Shown here piece by piece: positions 1 to 9,399 of a stretch of DNA of 64,000 nucleotides. Both the position numbers and the translations under genes were made by a program. This DNA comes from Prochlorococcus marinus str. MIT 9201. Lineage in GTDB: Bacteria > Cyanobacteriota > Cyanobacteriia > PCC-6307 > Cyanobiaceae. The notes below the pieces were generated by a model. The model was not told the DNA's origin and searched no databases. It saw nothing but the letters and a program-made list of their open reading frames with translations. The stretch covers positions 124,001-188,000 of the forward strand of contig NZ_JNAL01000007.1 of NCBI RefSeq assembly GCF_000759955.1. Direction: 5' to 3'. Every line of letters starts with the position of its first letter. Within the stretch, counting starts at the first letter, position 1.

Positions 1-245
1 AAAGGAGAAAGAGATTACATGATTTATTGTTAACTCTAATTAATAAAGATAGTGAATTTGAGTTTATTGAAGAAGATTCTAGTGATTTAACATCTAGCTA
101 TTCTGAAAAAGACGCTTCGACTTTATCTCGAGTTATAGAAAAAAATCGTAAAATAATTAAAAGATACCAAGCTATTGTAAGAACAGCTGTAACTCTAGAT
201 GCCCTGATGGATTCTGAAAATGAAGAAAATTACAAAATCAAATAA
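1..245 (+). CDS. C-terminal part of an unidentified protein, cut by the window edge
   Basis: The reading frame is open from the first complete codon of the window to the TAA at 243-245, so this is the 3' end of a gene that starts upstream. A TTG at 27 could be read as a start, but the frame before it is also open and looks coding. The visible part is acidic in the middle and then basic and helical. No catalytic or binding motif is recognisable and no function is assigned. Its end overlaps the start of the DUF3122 gene by 26 bases, which suggests one transcript. Confidence 0.6.
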   Translation, partial: RRKRLHDLLLTLINKDSEFEFIEEDSSDLTSSYSEKDASTLSRVIEKNRKIIKRYQAIVRTAVTLDALMDSENEENYKIK

Positions 246-720
246 AAATATTTTTTTAAAAGGAATATTACCTTTACTTTTACTATTATCCTTTATTTTT
301 AATCCATTAAAAGTATCTGCAGAAGTGGCAGAAACAGAAATAAATGGGGAATTAATGAATGCTAGCAGTGAGTTCTTAAGGGACTTGGATTTTGAAACTT
401 GGCAATTAGTAGCTTATAAATCACCTCTTTTTGAAGATAAATTGATTTTGAGAGTAATAGGATATCCAGGAAATCTCAGGATTGATCATCCCACTGACTT
501 GAGGGTTGAATCAGGGAGAAAACAGTGGCTTTTAGATGACAAAACATTACTTAATGTGGAATTGGCAAATGATGGCAGACAAGCTGCAGCAGAATTCGAT
601 CTTGATGAATTGATTCAAAATTTAGATAAAAATAGACCATTAAGATTATCTTTGTCAGGAGTTTTTTCTGAGTTACCTGTTCCGCCATTCGTTGTTAAAG
701 AGTGGAGATCAATAAACTGA
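220..720 (+). CDS. DUF3122 family exported protein
   Basis: This 166-residue protein has a basic N-terminus and a hydrophobic stretch at about residues 13-32 that ends at VSA, typical of a signal peptide, so the mature domain is probably periplasmic or thylakoid-lumenal. The remainder is soluble and ends in a short conserved tail. The length and the middle region (GYPGNLRIDHP and following) match the cyanobacterial DUF3122 family as I recall it. The biochemical role of that family is not known. It overlaps the upstream frame and is followed closely by ribD, so the three genes are probably co-transcribed. Confidence 0.8.
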   Translation: MKKITKSNKNIFLKGILPLLLLLSFIFNPLKVSAEVAETEINGELMNASSEFLRDLDFETWQLVAYKSPLFEDKLILRVIGYPGNLRIDHPTDLRVESGRKQWLLDDKTLLNVELANDGRQAAAEFDLDELIQNLDKNRPLRLSLSGVFSELPVPPFVVKEWRSIN

Positions 721-735
721 ATTTGATTTTTGGAG

Positions 736-1830
736 ATGTCTGAAAAAAATATAAGCAATACAAAATGGATGAAAAGAGCAATTTTTTTGGCTTCTTTAGG
801 CAAAAACACAACTAGTCCTAACCCTAATGTGGGAGCAGTGATACTTGATAAGAATGGAAACCTTATTGCAGAAGGGTTTCATTTCAAGGCAGGGATGCCT
901 CATGCAGAGGCAATGGCTTTTAATAACCTAAAAAAGAATGCTAAAGGTGGGACAATGTATGTGAATCTTGAACCTTGTTGCCATCAAGGTAAAACACCTC
1001 CATGTGTAGATAAGGTGATATCTTCTGGGATAAAAAAGGTATATGTATCTATTGAAGACCCTGACAAAAGAGTCTCTGGTAAAGGTATTAAGCTTCTAAA
1101 AGAAGCTGGAATTCAAGTTCACTTGGGATTATGCAAAAAAGAATCCTTAGATCTAAATAAGGCTTTCATTCATAGAAATATTACTAAAAAGGCATTTGGT
1201 GTTCTTAAATGGGCAATGAGTATAGATGGAAGAATAGCTTTAAAAAATGGAAAAAGTAAATGGATTACTGATGTTGAATCAAGGTCATTAGTTCATTCTT
1301 TTAGAGCAGAATTTGATGCGATAATCATTGGAGGAAACACATTAAGAAAAGACAACCCACTTTTGACTACTAGAGGTTACAAAAATCCTGAGCCTTTGCG
1401 AGTTGTTTTCACAAAAAGTTTAGATCTCCCTTTAAAATCTAATCTTTGGAATTGTAGTAAGGCAAAAACTTTACTTATTTATGATTCTTCTACAGCAAAT
1501 GAAAGTTACCTTTCAAGGATTCCGAAATGTGTGGAGGTTAAAAAGGTATCATCAGATAATCCAGAATTAATTTCAAAAATTCTTGCAAAAAGAGGATGTA
1601 ATAAAGTTCTTTGGGAATGTGGCCCGGGATTGGCTACTGCAGCTATTCAATCTAATTGTATACAGGAACTTATTACTTTTATTGCCCCAAAAATTTTAGG
1701 TGGTGAAAATAATATGAATCCTCTAAGTGATTTTGAATTTAGAGAAATGCACGAAATTATTAAATTAAGTGATTCTCAGTTTAGTTTGATTGGAAATGAT
1801 ATATGTGTAAAGAGTTCATTCAAAAATTAA
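736..1830 (+). CDS. ribD: Bifunctional riboflavin deaminase-reductase RibD
   Basis: RibD catalyses two successive steps of riboflavin synthesis: deamination of the pyrimidine intermediate formed by GTP cyclohydrolase II, then NADPH-dependent reduction of the ribose side chain. The N-terminal deaminase domain shows the zinc motif HAE at residues 56-58 and PCCHQGKTPPC at 80-90 (zinc ligands H56, C81, C90). The C-terminal reductase domain starts near residue 150 (FGVLKWAMSIDGRIA). At 364 residues it is full length. I chose the ATG at 736; a TTG at 730 in frame is possible. The GGAG that abuts the ATG is too close to act as its ribosome-binding site. Confidence 0.95.
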   Translation: MSEKNISNTKWMKRAIFLASLGKNTTSPNPNVGAVILDKNGNLIAEGFHFKAGMPHAEAMAFNNLKKNAKGGTMYVNLEPCCHQGKTPPCVDKVISSGIKKVYVSIEDPDKRVSGKGIKLLKEAGIQVHLGLCKKESLDLNKAFIHRNITKKAFGVLKWAMSIDGRIALKNGKSKWITDVESRSLVHSFRAEFDAIIIGGNTLRKDNPLLTTRGYKNPEPLRVVFTKSLDLPLKSNLWNCSKAKTLLIYDSSTANESYLSRIPKCVEVKKVSSDNPELISKILAKRGCNKVLWECGPGLATAAIQSNCIQELITFIAPKILGGENNMNPLSDFEFREMHEIIKLSDSQFSLIGNDICVKSSFKN

Positions 1831-1859
1831 TTTTTACACTAAATTTTATGGGTCAAAGT

Positions 1860-1869
1860 ACCGTACGGT
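1860..1869. promoter_or_regulatory. 10-bp perfect palindrome upstream of ftsH
   Basis: The sequence ACCGTACGGT is a perfect palindrome in the ribD-ftsH gap, 48 bp upstream of the -10 box at 1917-1922. It is GC-rich against a very AT-rich background. It also forms AGTAC-6 bp-GTTC, which resembles the cyanobacterial SOS box except that the spacer is 6 instead of 4. It may be an operator, but no regulator can be named. Confidence 0.35.
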
Positions 1870-1916
1870 TCTTACCCAAAAAAAACAATACAGATACGGA
1901 AACTCTTCGTTTAGTT

Positions 1917-1922
1917 TATAAT
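1917..1922 (+). promoter_or_regulatory. -10 promoter element for ftsH
   Basis: A perfect TATAAT lies 22 bp upstream of the chosen ATG (1945). Transcription would start near 1929, giving a leader of about 15 bases. This supports ATG 1945 over the in-frame TTG at 1933, which would fall almost at the predicted transcript end. No clear -35 box is visible, which is common in cyanobacterial promoters. Confidence 0.5.
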
Positions 1923-1944
1923 AAGTTCAAATTTGACCACAACT

Positions 1945-3810
1945 ATGCCAATAAGACAAGACGATAATCAACCTAATAGAAGATTTGGAATTGTAAATAT
2001 CATTTTGATAGGAGTTGGAGCATTACTTTTATTTAGTAGCCTGTTCCCTAATCAAAATATGCAAATCCCTAGGGTCCCTTACTCTCTATTTATAGATCAA
2101 GTTAATGACGGTGAAGTTAAACGTGCATATATCACTCAAGAACAAATTAGATATGAATTAAATGGAGCTGAAGAAGGCGCTCCTTCTGTTTTAGCGACAA
2201 CCCCAATTTTTGATATGGACCTTCCTCAAAGGTTAGAAAGTAAAGGTGTGGAATTCGCTGCTGCACCTCCCAAAAAACCTAATTTCTTCTCAACCATCTT
2301 GAGTTGGGTTGTGCCACCTTTAATTTTTATCCTTGTTTTACAATTCTTCGCTAGAAGAAGTATGGGTGGCGGAGGTGCTCAAGGAGCTCTTAGTTTCACC
2401 AAAAGTAAAGCAAAAGTTTATGTGCCCGATGATGAATCAAAAGTAACTTTTGCTGATGTTGCTGGAGTCGATGAAGCTAAGGACGAACTAACGGAAATAG
2501 TTGATTTTCTAAAAAAACCTGAGAGATACACAGACATCGGTGCACGCATACCTAAGGGGGTACTTCTTGTAGGTCCTCCAGGAACAGGAAAAACTCTTCT
2601 TTCAAAAGCTGTTGCGGGAGAAGCTGAGGTTCCTTTCTTTATAATTTCAGGTTCTGAATTTGTAGAGCTTTTTGTGGGCGCAGGTGCGGCTAGAGTAAGA
2701 GATCTCTTTGAACAAGCAAAGAAAAAAGCTCCTTGCATTATCTTTATTGATGAATTGGATGCTATAGGAAAAAGTCGTTCTGGATCTATGGGTGTTGTAG
2801 GTGGTAATGATGAAAGAGAACAAACCCTAAATCAGCTACTCACTGAAATGGATGGCTTTGCTTCAGCAGATAAACCAGTTATAGTTCTTGCAGCAACTAA
2901 CCAGCCAGAGGTTCTTGATGCGGCTTTGTTAAGGCCTGGAAGATTTGATAGGCAAGTATTAGTAGATAGACCTGATTTGTCTGGAAGAAAGACAATTTTA
3001 GAGATTTATACTAAAAAGGTAAAATTAGCAGATTCTATTGATTTAGATTCTATTGCTCAAGCCACAAGTGGATTTGCTGGGGCTGACTTGGCGAATATGG
3101 TTAATGAGGCTGCTCTACTAGCTGCAAGAGCTAAAAGAAAAAGCGTTGAACAACAGGATTTAAGCGAAGCGATTGAGAGAGTTGTGGCTGGTTTGGAAAA
3201 GAAGAGTCGTGTATTGCAGGACGATGAAAAGAAAGTTGTTGCTTACCATGAAGTTGGACATGCAATAGTTGGTCACCTTATGCCTGGTGGTTCAAAAGTC
3301 GCAAAGATCTCAATTGTACCTAGAGGAATGAGTGCTCTTGGTTATACCCTACAATTACCAACTGAAGAAAGGTTTTTGAATTCTAAAGAGGAACTAAAAG
3401 GACAAATTGCGACACTCCTTGGAGGAAGATCAGCAGAGGAAGTTGTCTTTGGGAAAATTACTACTGGTGCTTCTAATGATCTACAAAGAGCAACAGATAT
3501 CGCAGAACAGATGGTTGGAACATTTGGGATGAGTGATATACTTGGTCCTCTTGCATATGATAAACAAGGTGGAGGTCAGTTTTTAGGTAATGGGAATAAC
3601 CCTAGAAGGTCGGTTAGTGACGCTACTGCGCAAGCTATAGATAAGGAGGTTAGAGATCTAGTTGATGATGCTCATGAAACTGCACTTAATATTTTGAGGA
3701 ATAATTTACCACTTCTTGAATCGATTTCTCAGAAAATACTCCAAGAAGAAGTTATAGAGGGAGAAGATCTTAAAAGTCTCCTAGCAGAAAGCAAAATGCC
3801 TGCATTGTAG
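1945..3810 (+). CDS. ftsH: ATP-dependent zinc metalloprotease FtsH
   Basis: FtsH is a membrane-anchored AAA+ protease that degrades damaged or misassembled membrane proteins; in cyanobacteria the family includes the proteases of photosystem II repair. The protein shows an N-terminal membrane segment (about residues 14-34), a second one just before the AAA domain (about 108-130), Walker A GPPGTGKT from residue 210, Walker [10 protein letters not shown], the second region of homology ending in LRPGRFDRQ, and the zinc site HEVGH at 435-439. At 621 residues it is the normal length. I start at ATG 1945 because the family typically begins MPIRQ. Which of the several cyanobacterial FtsH paralogues this is cannot be settled here. 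Confidence 0.97.
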   Translation: MPIRQDDNQPNRRFGIVNIILIGVGALLLFSSLFPNQNMQIPRVPYSLFIDQVNDGEVKRAYITQEQIRYELNGAEEGAPSVLATTPIFDMDLPQRLESKGVEFAAAPPKKPNFFSTILSWVVPPLIFILVLQFFARRSMGGGGAQGALSFTKSKAKVYVPDDESKVTFADVAGVDEAKDELTEIVDFLKKPERYTDIGARIPKGVLLVGPPGTGKTLLSKAVAGEAEVPFFIISGSEFVELFVGAGAARVRDLFEQAKKKAPCIIFIDELDAIGKSRSGSMGVVGGNDEREQTLNQLLTEMDGFASADKPVIVLAATNQPEVLDAALLRPGRFDRQVLVDRPDLSGRKTILEIYTKKVKLADSIDLDSIAQATSGFAGADLANMVNEAALLAARAKRKSVEQQDLSEAIERVVAGLEKKSRVLQDDEKKVVAYHEVGHAIVGHLMPGGSKVAKISIVPRGMSALGYTLQLPTEERFLNSKEELKGQIATLLGGRSAEEVVFGKITTGASNDLQRATDIAEQMVGTFGMSDILGPLAYDKQGGGQFLGNGNNPRRSVSDATAQAIDKEVRDLVDDAHETALNILRNNLPLLESISQKILQEEVIEGEDLKSLLAESKMPAL

Positions 3811-3835
3811 AATTTAGATTTACATAGAAAGTTAA

Positions 3836-4762
3836 ATGCTAAAACCAATCAAGCTTGCAAATAAAAATTTTTTATCAAGCTTGGATACCTCAAGAGAAGA
3901 GTTAGTAAACATTCTAGAGATTGCAAAAGCCTTCAAAAATAAAGATCTAAATATTAAACTTAAAGATAATGTTTTGGGACTGATTTTTGATAAGTCATCT
4001 ACTCGTACAAGAGTTAGTTTTCAAGTCGCTATGTCAAGACTTGGTGGCAATACAGTTGATCTAATTCCTAATACTTCACAAATTGGTAGGGGCGAGCCAA
4101 TAAGAGACACAGCTAGAGTTTTAAGCAGATATTGCGATGTTCTTGCTATTAGAACCTACAAACAATCTGATTTGGAAGAATATGCTAAATGGTCTTCTAA
4201 GCCAGTTATTAATGCTCTTACAGATTTGGAACATCCCTGCCAAGCTTTGGCTGATTATATGACAATAAAAGAGGAATTGTTGGATTTTAAAAACGTTGTT
4301 TTGACGTTTATAGGTGATGGTAATAATGTCGCAAATTCTCTTATTTTATGTGGGGCATTATTAGGCGTAGAAGTAAGGATTGCATGCCCTAAAGGTTATG
4401 AACCTAACCCTTTGGTTATTAAAAAAGCTTATCAAATATATAAAAATAAAGATTTATTGAGAATCACAAATGATCCTATTAATGCAGTTAAGGGGGCAAA
4501 TGTTTTATATACAGATGTTTGGTCATCTATGGGGGAAGAAAATCAAAAAGAAGAGAAAGATAAAGACTTTATTGGATTTACTATCGATAAAAATTTAGTA
4601 AGAAATGCTGATAAAGATGCAATTATTCTTCATTGCCTTCCAGCTTATAGGGCTAAAGAAATAACTGATGAAGTTTTTGAAAGTAAAAGAAGTGTAATCT
4701 TTGATCAAGCAGAAAATAGAATGCATGCTCAACAAGCTCTTCTTTCATGCCTTCTTTCATGA
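3836..4762 (+). CDS. argF: Ornithine carbamoyltransferase ArgF
   Basis: The enzyme condenses ornithine with carbamoyl phosphate to give citrulline in cytosolic arginine synthesis. The carbamoyl-phosphate motif STRTR is at residues 55-59, HPCQ at 133-136, and the ornithine-loop HCLP at 266-269 with its cysteine. At 308 residues it has the family's usual length. It begins 25 bp after ftsH in the same direction, so read-through from ftsH is likely. The 57-bp gap downstream carries the lexA operators. Confidence 0.97.
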   Translation: MLKPIKLANKNFLSSLDTSREELVNILEIAKAFKNKDLNIKLKDNVLGLIFDKSSTRTRVSFQVAMSRLGGNTVDLIPNTSQIGRGEPIRDTARVLSRYCDVLAIRTYKQSDLEEYAKWSSKPVINALTDLEHPCQALADYMTIKEELLDFKNVVLTFIGDGNNVANSLILCGALLGVEVRIACPKGYEPNPLVIKKAYQIYKNKDLLRITNDPINAVKGANVLYTDVWSSMGEENQKEEKDKDFIGFTIDKNLVRNADKDAIILHCLPAYRAKEITDEVFESKRSVIFDQAENRMHAQQALLSCLLS

Positions 4763-4788
4763 AAATATTGCAATTTATCTTTCAAAGA

Positions 4789-4818
4789 GGTACAAATGTA
4801 TTAGAGTACAAATGTTTT
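4789..4818 (+). promoter_or_regulatory. Two tandem SOS (LexA) boxes upstream of lexA
   Basis: Two 14-bp sites, GGTACAAATGTATT (4789-4802) and AGTACAAATGTTTT (4805-4818), lie 16 bp apart. Each matches the cyanobacterial SOS consensus RGTACNNNDGTWCB at all positions except one C. The second site ends just before the lexA ATG at 4820. Autoregulation of lexA through such boxes is established in bacteria. That these two sites bind LexA is inferred from the match and their position. Confidence 0.7.
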
Positions 4819-4819
4819 T

Positions 4820-5437
4820 ATGGCAACTTCTGAAGGGAATAAGCTTACAGATGCTCAGGATGAGCTTTATTCATGGATAAAAAACTATATGAGGGACTTC
4901 CAACATAGTCCTTCGATAAGACAAATGATGCAAGCTATGGGTCTAAAATCTCCCGCTCCAATTCAAAGTCGTTTAAAACATTTACAAGAGAAAGGATATA
5001 TATCATGGCAAGAAGGCAAAGCTAGAACAATGCAAATAGTAGACGAAATTACTGGGGGAGTTCCAATTATGGGTTCCGTTGCTGCAGGAGGTTTAATTGA
5101 AACTTATTCTGATGTGAATGAAAATTTGGATTTTTCTGAAGTATTACAAAAAAAAGATGTGTTTGCTTTAACAGTAAATGGCGATTCAATGATAGATGCT
5201 TGTATTGCTCATGGAGATATGGTTTTGATGGAACCTATTAAAGATGCTTATTCGCTTAGAAATGGAATGATTGTTAGTGCTATGGTTCCAGGATTAGGTA
5301 CGACCTTGAAATATTTTATAAAAAAAGGTCAAAATATTTATTTAGAAGCTGCAAATCCAGCTTATGAACCAATTAAATTAGATTTAGATAATGTTGTATT
5401 CCAAGGAAAACTTTTAGCTGTTTGGAGAAAAATATAA
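4820..5437 (+). CDS. lexA: SOS response repressor LexA
   Basis: This 205-residue protein has an N-terminal winged-helix DNA-binding domain (recognition region about 31-52, SPSIRQMMQAMGLKSPAPIQ) and a C-terminal S24 autopeptidase domain. The scissile bond is A89-G90 in SVAAGG, the catalytic serine is S123 in GDSM, and the lysine is K164 in TTLK. All three elements are present, so it should be a self-cleaving repressor of the RecA-dependent SOS type, not one of the non-cleavable cyanobacterial LexA forms. It stands alone, three bases short of a convergent operon. Confidence 0.96.
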   Translation: MATSEGNKLTDAQDELYSWIKNYMRDFQHSPSIRQMMQAMGLKSPAPIQSRLKHLQEKGYISWQEGKARTMQIVDEITGGVPIMGSVAAGGLIETYSDVNENLDFSEVLQKKDVFALTVNGDSMIDACIAHGDMVLMEPIKDAYSLRNGMIVSAMVPGLGTTLKYFIKKGQNIYLEAANPAYEPIKLDLDNVVFQGKLLAVWRKI

Positions 5438-5440
5438 ATT

Positions 5441-6556
5441 CTAAAATCCCAAACTTAATCTAAACACCCATTTTAGTTCTTCAAAATTATTAAGTCTGTA
5501 ATTATCTATATGATCAGAAAGCTGTAATGCAAAAGTTCCCCTTAAAGGAATTTCTTGAAAAGGCGATATTGAACTTCCCAATAGAAACCATTTGCTGTTG
5601 TATTCAAAAAAAGTAGAGTATTTGTGATTAAATACTCTAGATAATGTAAATACTGGAGCCCAACAAAGCCTTCTTTTATGATCTACTTCAGTACCAGAAC
5701 CTCCCAAAAGATCACTACATAATCCTTTAATATTACCTTCAGCCATTTTTCCAGTTGCTAAACCAAAAGTGGCAATATTGAGTGGAAAATTTCCATCTTT
5801 GTTATTAGACCACCATCCTTTTGAAACAGTAATATATAGATCTCTACCTGTGTCAGTTTGATCATCAAAGTGAATTAATTGTTCTGCTCCAAGAGAAACT
5901 CCAGATGTGCTTGATAAACTTTTGTCAGTTCTAAATCCTAATGATAAGCCTTCTCCTACAGCTGTTTCACCGCCTGGGCCAGAACCAGAGTAAACACTTC
6001 TCATTCCTAAATTTAAACCAAAACTATAATCCTTGATAAAAATTGGTTGATAATAAAATTGTCCTACTGCATCTCCTCCATTCCAACCTAATAAAGGTTC
6101 TCCTTTTTTTCTTCTATTATGACCTCTAGTAGAAAAGTCAAACTTATATTTTGTGCTCCATTTAAATCCCGGAGGGACAAGCCAACTTATGTCTGGACCA
6201 ATTATTCTGTTGTCAAATACGATTGATCTATTAAGAGAATTAAGAGAAACTTTATAGGACTTTTTCTTAGATTCATTAGTTTTATATCGATTATTTTTAA
6301 AATCTTTTTCATCAACTTTTTCCCATTTAGTATTGGATAAATTTGAATTAGTTTCCACACTTTCCCATATAATTGATGATATTTGTGCCTCTTTGTTTTT
6401 GATATTTGGCTTTTTAAGTTTATTAAGATCTTGCTTATGTGCTTGATTTCTATAATCACTACTCAAAATGGAATTGCATATGATTAACGGTAAAAAACTT
6501 AAAAGAGAAATCAGAAAGTATTTCTTATATCTATAAAATATTATTTTATGAATCAT
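5441..6556 (-). CDS. Putative outer-membrane beta-barrel protein of the polysaccharide export operon
   Basis: I do not recognise a named family. The N-terminus has a long hydrophobic stretch (about residues 12-33) consistent with a signal sequence. A charged low-complexity linker follows to about residue 95. From about residue 110 there are alternating aromatic and glycine-rich segments typical of transmembrane beta-strands, and the last residue is phenylalanine (RLSLGF), the usual C-terminal signature of outer-membrane barrels. Two cysteines (in GLCSD and RLCWA) could form a disulfide. It is the last gene of an operon with a Wzz-like and a Wza-like protein (14-bp gap), which suggests a role in secretion or anchoring of surface polysaccharide. 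The barrel call is an inference from pattern. Confidence 0.6.
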   Translation of the reverse strand: MIHKIIFYRYKKYFLISLLSFLPLIICNSILSSDYRNQAHKQDLNKLKKPNIKNKEAQISSIIWESVETNSNLSNTKWEKVDEKDFKNNRYKTNESKKKSYKVSLNSLNRSIVFDNRIIGPDISWLVPPGFKWSTKYKFDFSTRGHNRRKKGEPLLGWNGGDAVGQFYYQPIFIKDYSFGLNLGMRSVYSGSGPGGETAVGEGLSLGFRTDKSLSSTSGVSLGAEQLIHFDDQTDTGRDLYITVSKGWWSNNKDGNFPLNIATFGLATGKMAEGNIKGLCSDLLGGSGTEVDHKRRLCWAPVFTLSRVFNHKYSTFFEYNSKWFLLGSSISPFQEIPLRGTFALQLSDHIDNYRLNNFEELKWVFRLSLGF

Positions 6557-6570
6557 AATGAAAAATATAA

Positions 6571-8160
6571 TTAATCCAAGTAAAACCAGCCCAAGATGGT
6601 TTTTTCGTATGGTATCAAATACTTTTCAATTAAATGAATATTTGCTTTTGCTATAATACCTCCTTCAGTAATTAGGATTATTTTTTTAAATTTTGATAAA
6701 GTTTCTATATCTTTGAGATTAACGAAACAAAATTCCCTTTCTTCTTTAAAAAGTTCTTGCTTTTTAGGAATTTGATTTCCTAAAAAATTGTCAGATAGTT
6801 CTACTAATGCAACATTATCATTAATGTCAATTAAGTTATCGATAATATTAGTATTTACTTTTATATTATTTCTATAAATAGTATCCAAATATTTATATTT
6901 TATCAAAAATTTATATTCACTTAGTTCAAATATTTTACCTGTTGATTTTTCTTTTATAAAAGCAATTAAATAGCCAATAATTAAAGAAATTATCAAACTT
7001 CCAATAATAAGCCTTTCTTTTTTTGGAAATATAGGATTGCTATCTATCGTTGGTACAGAAATCATTTCCCATGGATCAGGGGCTTTGATTTTGTTCAATT
7101 CCAAAACTTGTAAAGAACTTTCAAGTTCTTGAAGAATACCTTCGTTTCTCGAAGCTTCTAATTTAAGCCTTCGATACTCTAATAAAATTTCATTTGGCCT
7201 TTTAAGAGAATCTCTCAAATTTTCTATATTACTTTTTAATTCTTTTAAGGTATTGGAGTTAGGTTTCAATTTCGAAGATAAATCAACGAATTGTGCTTCA
7301 TAATCCATTAACATTTCAAATTGTGCTTCATATCTCATGCCTGCCTTACTATTCGATATTGTGTCTGCCTGAAAAATTTTATTTGCTCTTAAATTTTCGG
7401 TATATTTTTCTGCACCGGGATTACCTAACTTATTCATTAATTCTCTACCTGATGGATCGCCGCCTAAAGAAACAGAGGGACCTAACCCAACAAATCCATC
7501 GATACTTCCTAGTCCATTATTAATAGAAAATTCATTAAAAGCTTTCATTGAATTAAGCGATTTTTCTTTCATCAATTTAGTTTGTTTTTTCAAATATTTA
7601 ATTGTTTTTGTAATTTGTTTTTCAGTATCTCTCTTTGAATAAGCTTTGTATTTTGAAGATATTAATTCAAGAGCTTCTTTTATGAGTTTTTTATCTTCAT
7701 TTATATACTCCACTTTTAAAACGGAGGAATTATTTTCAAAATCAATTATTAAATTATCATCCACCCATTCTTTGAAGGATAATTTGTCTATATTGATATT
7801 TTTATATTCATAATAGTTCTTTACAAAATTGAATACTGGCATCAAAACAGAAGGACTTTTTAAAATTAGCCTTTGTGTTTCATTCTCGTCATTATTTATT
7901 ATTTCGTTGAAAATGCCATAGTTTTCTAAAGGATTTATACCACTACTATCCTGAGAATTTTTCTTTACAACAATATTAAAACTTCCTGACCACTTAGGTT
8001 TTGTGATAAATGAATAAAGTCCTGTTACTAAAGTAGAGCTTAAAACAATTCCAAAAATTAAATTTTTACCCCTTTTAAATATTTTAAAAAAAGATTTTAT
8101 ATCTATTTCATCTCTATCAGAATCATAATTTTGATTAACAGTATTATTAGAATCTTCCAT
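6571..8160 (-). CDS. Wzz-type chain-length determinant / polysaccharide co-polymerase
   Basis: This 529-residue protein has the polysaccharide co-polymerase layout: a short cytosolic N-terminus, TM1 at about 33-52, a long periplasmic region with helical coiled-coil character (about 180-370), and TM2 at about 382-402, preceded by the proline-containing stretch PIFPKKE. About 125 cytosolic residues follow TM2. They lack a Walker A motif and a tyrosine cluster, so it is not an active BY-kinase fusion, although the tail may be a degenerate version of one. It would set chain length or couple polymerisation to the Wza-like pore encoded 2 bp upstream. Confidence 0.85.
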   Translation of the reverse strand: MEDSNNTVNQNYDSDRDEIDIKSFFKIFKRGKNLIFGIVLSSTLVTGLYSFITKPKWSGSFNIVVKKNSQDSSGINPLENYGIFNEIINNDENETQRLILKSPSVLMPVFNFVKNYYEYKNINIDKLSFKEWVDDNLIIDFENNSSVLKVEYINEDKKLIKEALELISSKYKAYSKRDTEKQITKTIKYLKKQTKLMKEKSLNSMKAFNEFSINNGLGSIDGFVGLGPSVSLGGDPSGRELMNKLGNPGAEKYTENLRANKIFQADTISNSKAGMRYEAQFEMLMDYEAQFVDLSSKLKPNSNTLKELKSNIENLRDSLKRPNEILLEYRRLKLEASRNEGILQELESSLQVLELNKIKAPDPWEMISVPTIDSNPIFPKKERLIIGSLIISLIIGYLIAFIKEKSTGKIFELSEYKFLIKYKYLDTIYRNNIKVNTNIIDNLIDINDNVALVELSDNFLGNQIPKKQELFKEEREFCFVNLKDIETLSKFKKIILITEGGIIAKANIHLIEKYLIPYEKTILGWFYLD

Positions 8161-8162
8161 TT

Positions 8163-9245
8163 CTATTCAAAAATCTTATAAATACCGTAAGCATTAACTA
8201 TTGGTCTTGAATAATCAAGTATTACAGTACTTGCTTTACCGGCTAGGCTCTTTCTTACAAAAATTATATCTCCTGTTATCAGTATTGGATTATTTCTACT
8301 ACCCTTTTTAGCTTTTCTCACACTTATAAGTCTTTTTTCTGGTTCACTGTCTCTACTTAGTCTAATAAATTCAATCTGACCTGACATTGATTTTATTCCC
8401 CCAGCTGCTGCTATTGCCTCATTTAGACTCACACCTTGTCTTAAGGTTAAAAGACCAGTTTTTTCTACATTACCATTTACAAAAATATCAACAAAATCAG
8501 GTGTAAGATTGCTTCTGTTAACACTGACTAATTGATCTAACAAAACTTTTTCGCTTTTTGGAACAAAAACATCATCTCCATCACGCAAAATAATATTTAC
8601 AGATTGGTTACCTGATTCAAGTAGGGAAATTAAATCTATCTTGGTTTTTACTAATCCACCACCATTGATTTCCGCATTCTTTCTTGTTACCTCAATATTT
8701 CTAAGATCTGCATTAGTTGTAATACCTTCAGCTAATTGAATTAAATCAAAAAGTCTAGGGGCAGTTTGGGGCGAAAAACCGGATCTGTTTTCTTCTAAAT
8801 TTGCTTTATTAAAGTTTTCTTCTAGTTTATAGTTTAAGAAGAAAAGACCTGTTTTATTCACTTCTCCCCTAAGGCTAATAGAGAGGTCTCGGTGATTAGA
8901 AATAGATAATTCAATATTAGGATTATAAAGAAACTCAGAATATTTAGCTTCTAAGATATCTTGTAATTGAACCAATGTTTTACCTTTTACTTTTATTCTT
9001 CCAATTTCAGGTAATTTTAAAAATGAATTTTGTGGCACTACATAATTACCGCTAAAAATATCTTCTAAACCTTTAAAATCTAAAAAAAGTGTGTCACCAG
9101 CATCAATAATATATTCGTCTTTATATTCAAGAAAAGATGAATCTTGAAGTTTAGAAAATTCTTCCGCTGTAATATTTAAATTAACTAAAAAAGGGGCAAA
9201 AATAAATAGGAAATATTTACATTTCAAGAATCTTGGTAAAAACAT
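8163..9245 (-). CDS. Wza-like outer-membrane polysaccharide export protein
   Basis: The 360-residue protein starts with a signal peptide (hydrophobic residues about 10-27), then a Poly_export domain (YIIDAGDTLFLDF near residue 48, with the typical GRIKVKGKT segment) and two SLBB-type domains (ISLRGEVNKTG near 128, IFVNGNVEKTGLLTL near 258). Proteins of this family form the periplasmic and outer-membrane conduit for capsule or exopolysaccharide. There is no clear lipobox cysteine. It is the first gene of the export operon and reads away from the tRNA-Ala gene. Confidence 0.88.
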   Translation of the reverse strand: MFLPRFLKCKYFLFIFAPFLVNLNITAEEFSKLQDSSFLEYKDEYIIDAGDTLFLDFKGLEDIFSGNYVVPQNSFLKLPEIGRIKVKGKTLVQLQDILEAKYSEFLYNPNIELSISNHRDLSISLRGEVNKTGLFFLNYKLEENFNKANLEENRSGFSPQTAPRLFDLIQLAEGITTNADLRNIEVTRKNAEINGGGLVKTKIDLISLLESGNQSVNIILRDGDDVFVPKSEKVLLDQLVSVNRSNLTPDFVDIFVNGNVEKTGLLTLRQGVSLNEAIAAAGGIKSMSGQIEFIRLSRDSEPEKRLISVRKAKKGSRNNPILITGDIIFVRKSLAGKASTVILDYSRPIVNAYGIYKIFE

Positions 9246-9399
9246 GAACTATTTCTTATTTTTAATATGCTGACTTACTTGATTTGATTATTCTAACAAA
9301 TTGGGGTTTCTGATTCAAATAAAAAAAAGAAATTTTACATATAAAAACATGATTAAAATAATTAATAACTTTCAACTTTAATGTTGTAAGATTAGATCA

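Noticed and set aside
6202-6459. 85-codon minus-strand frame inside the outer-membrane protein gene
   Set aside because: It is the alternative frame of the low-complexity linker of the 371-aa protein.
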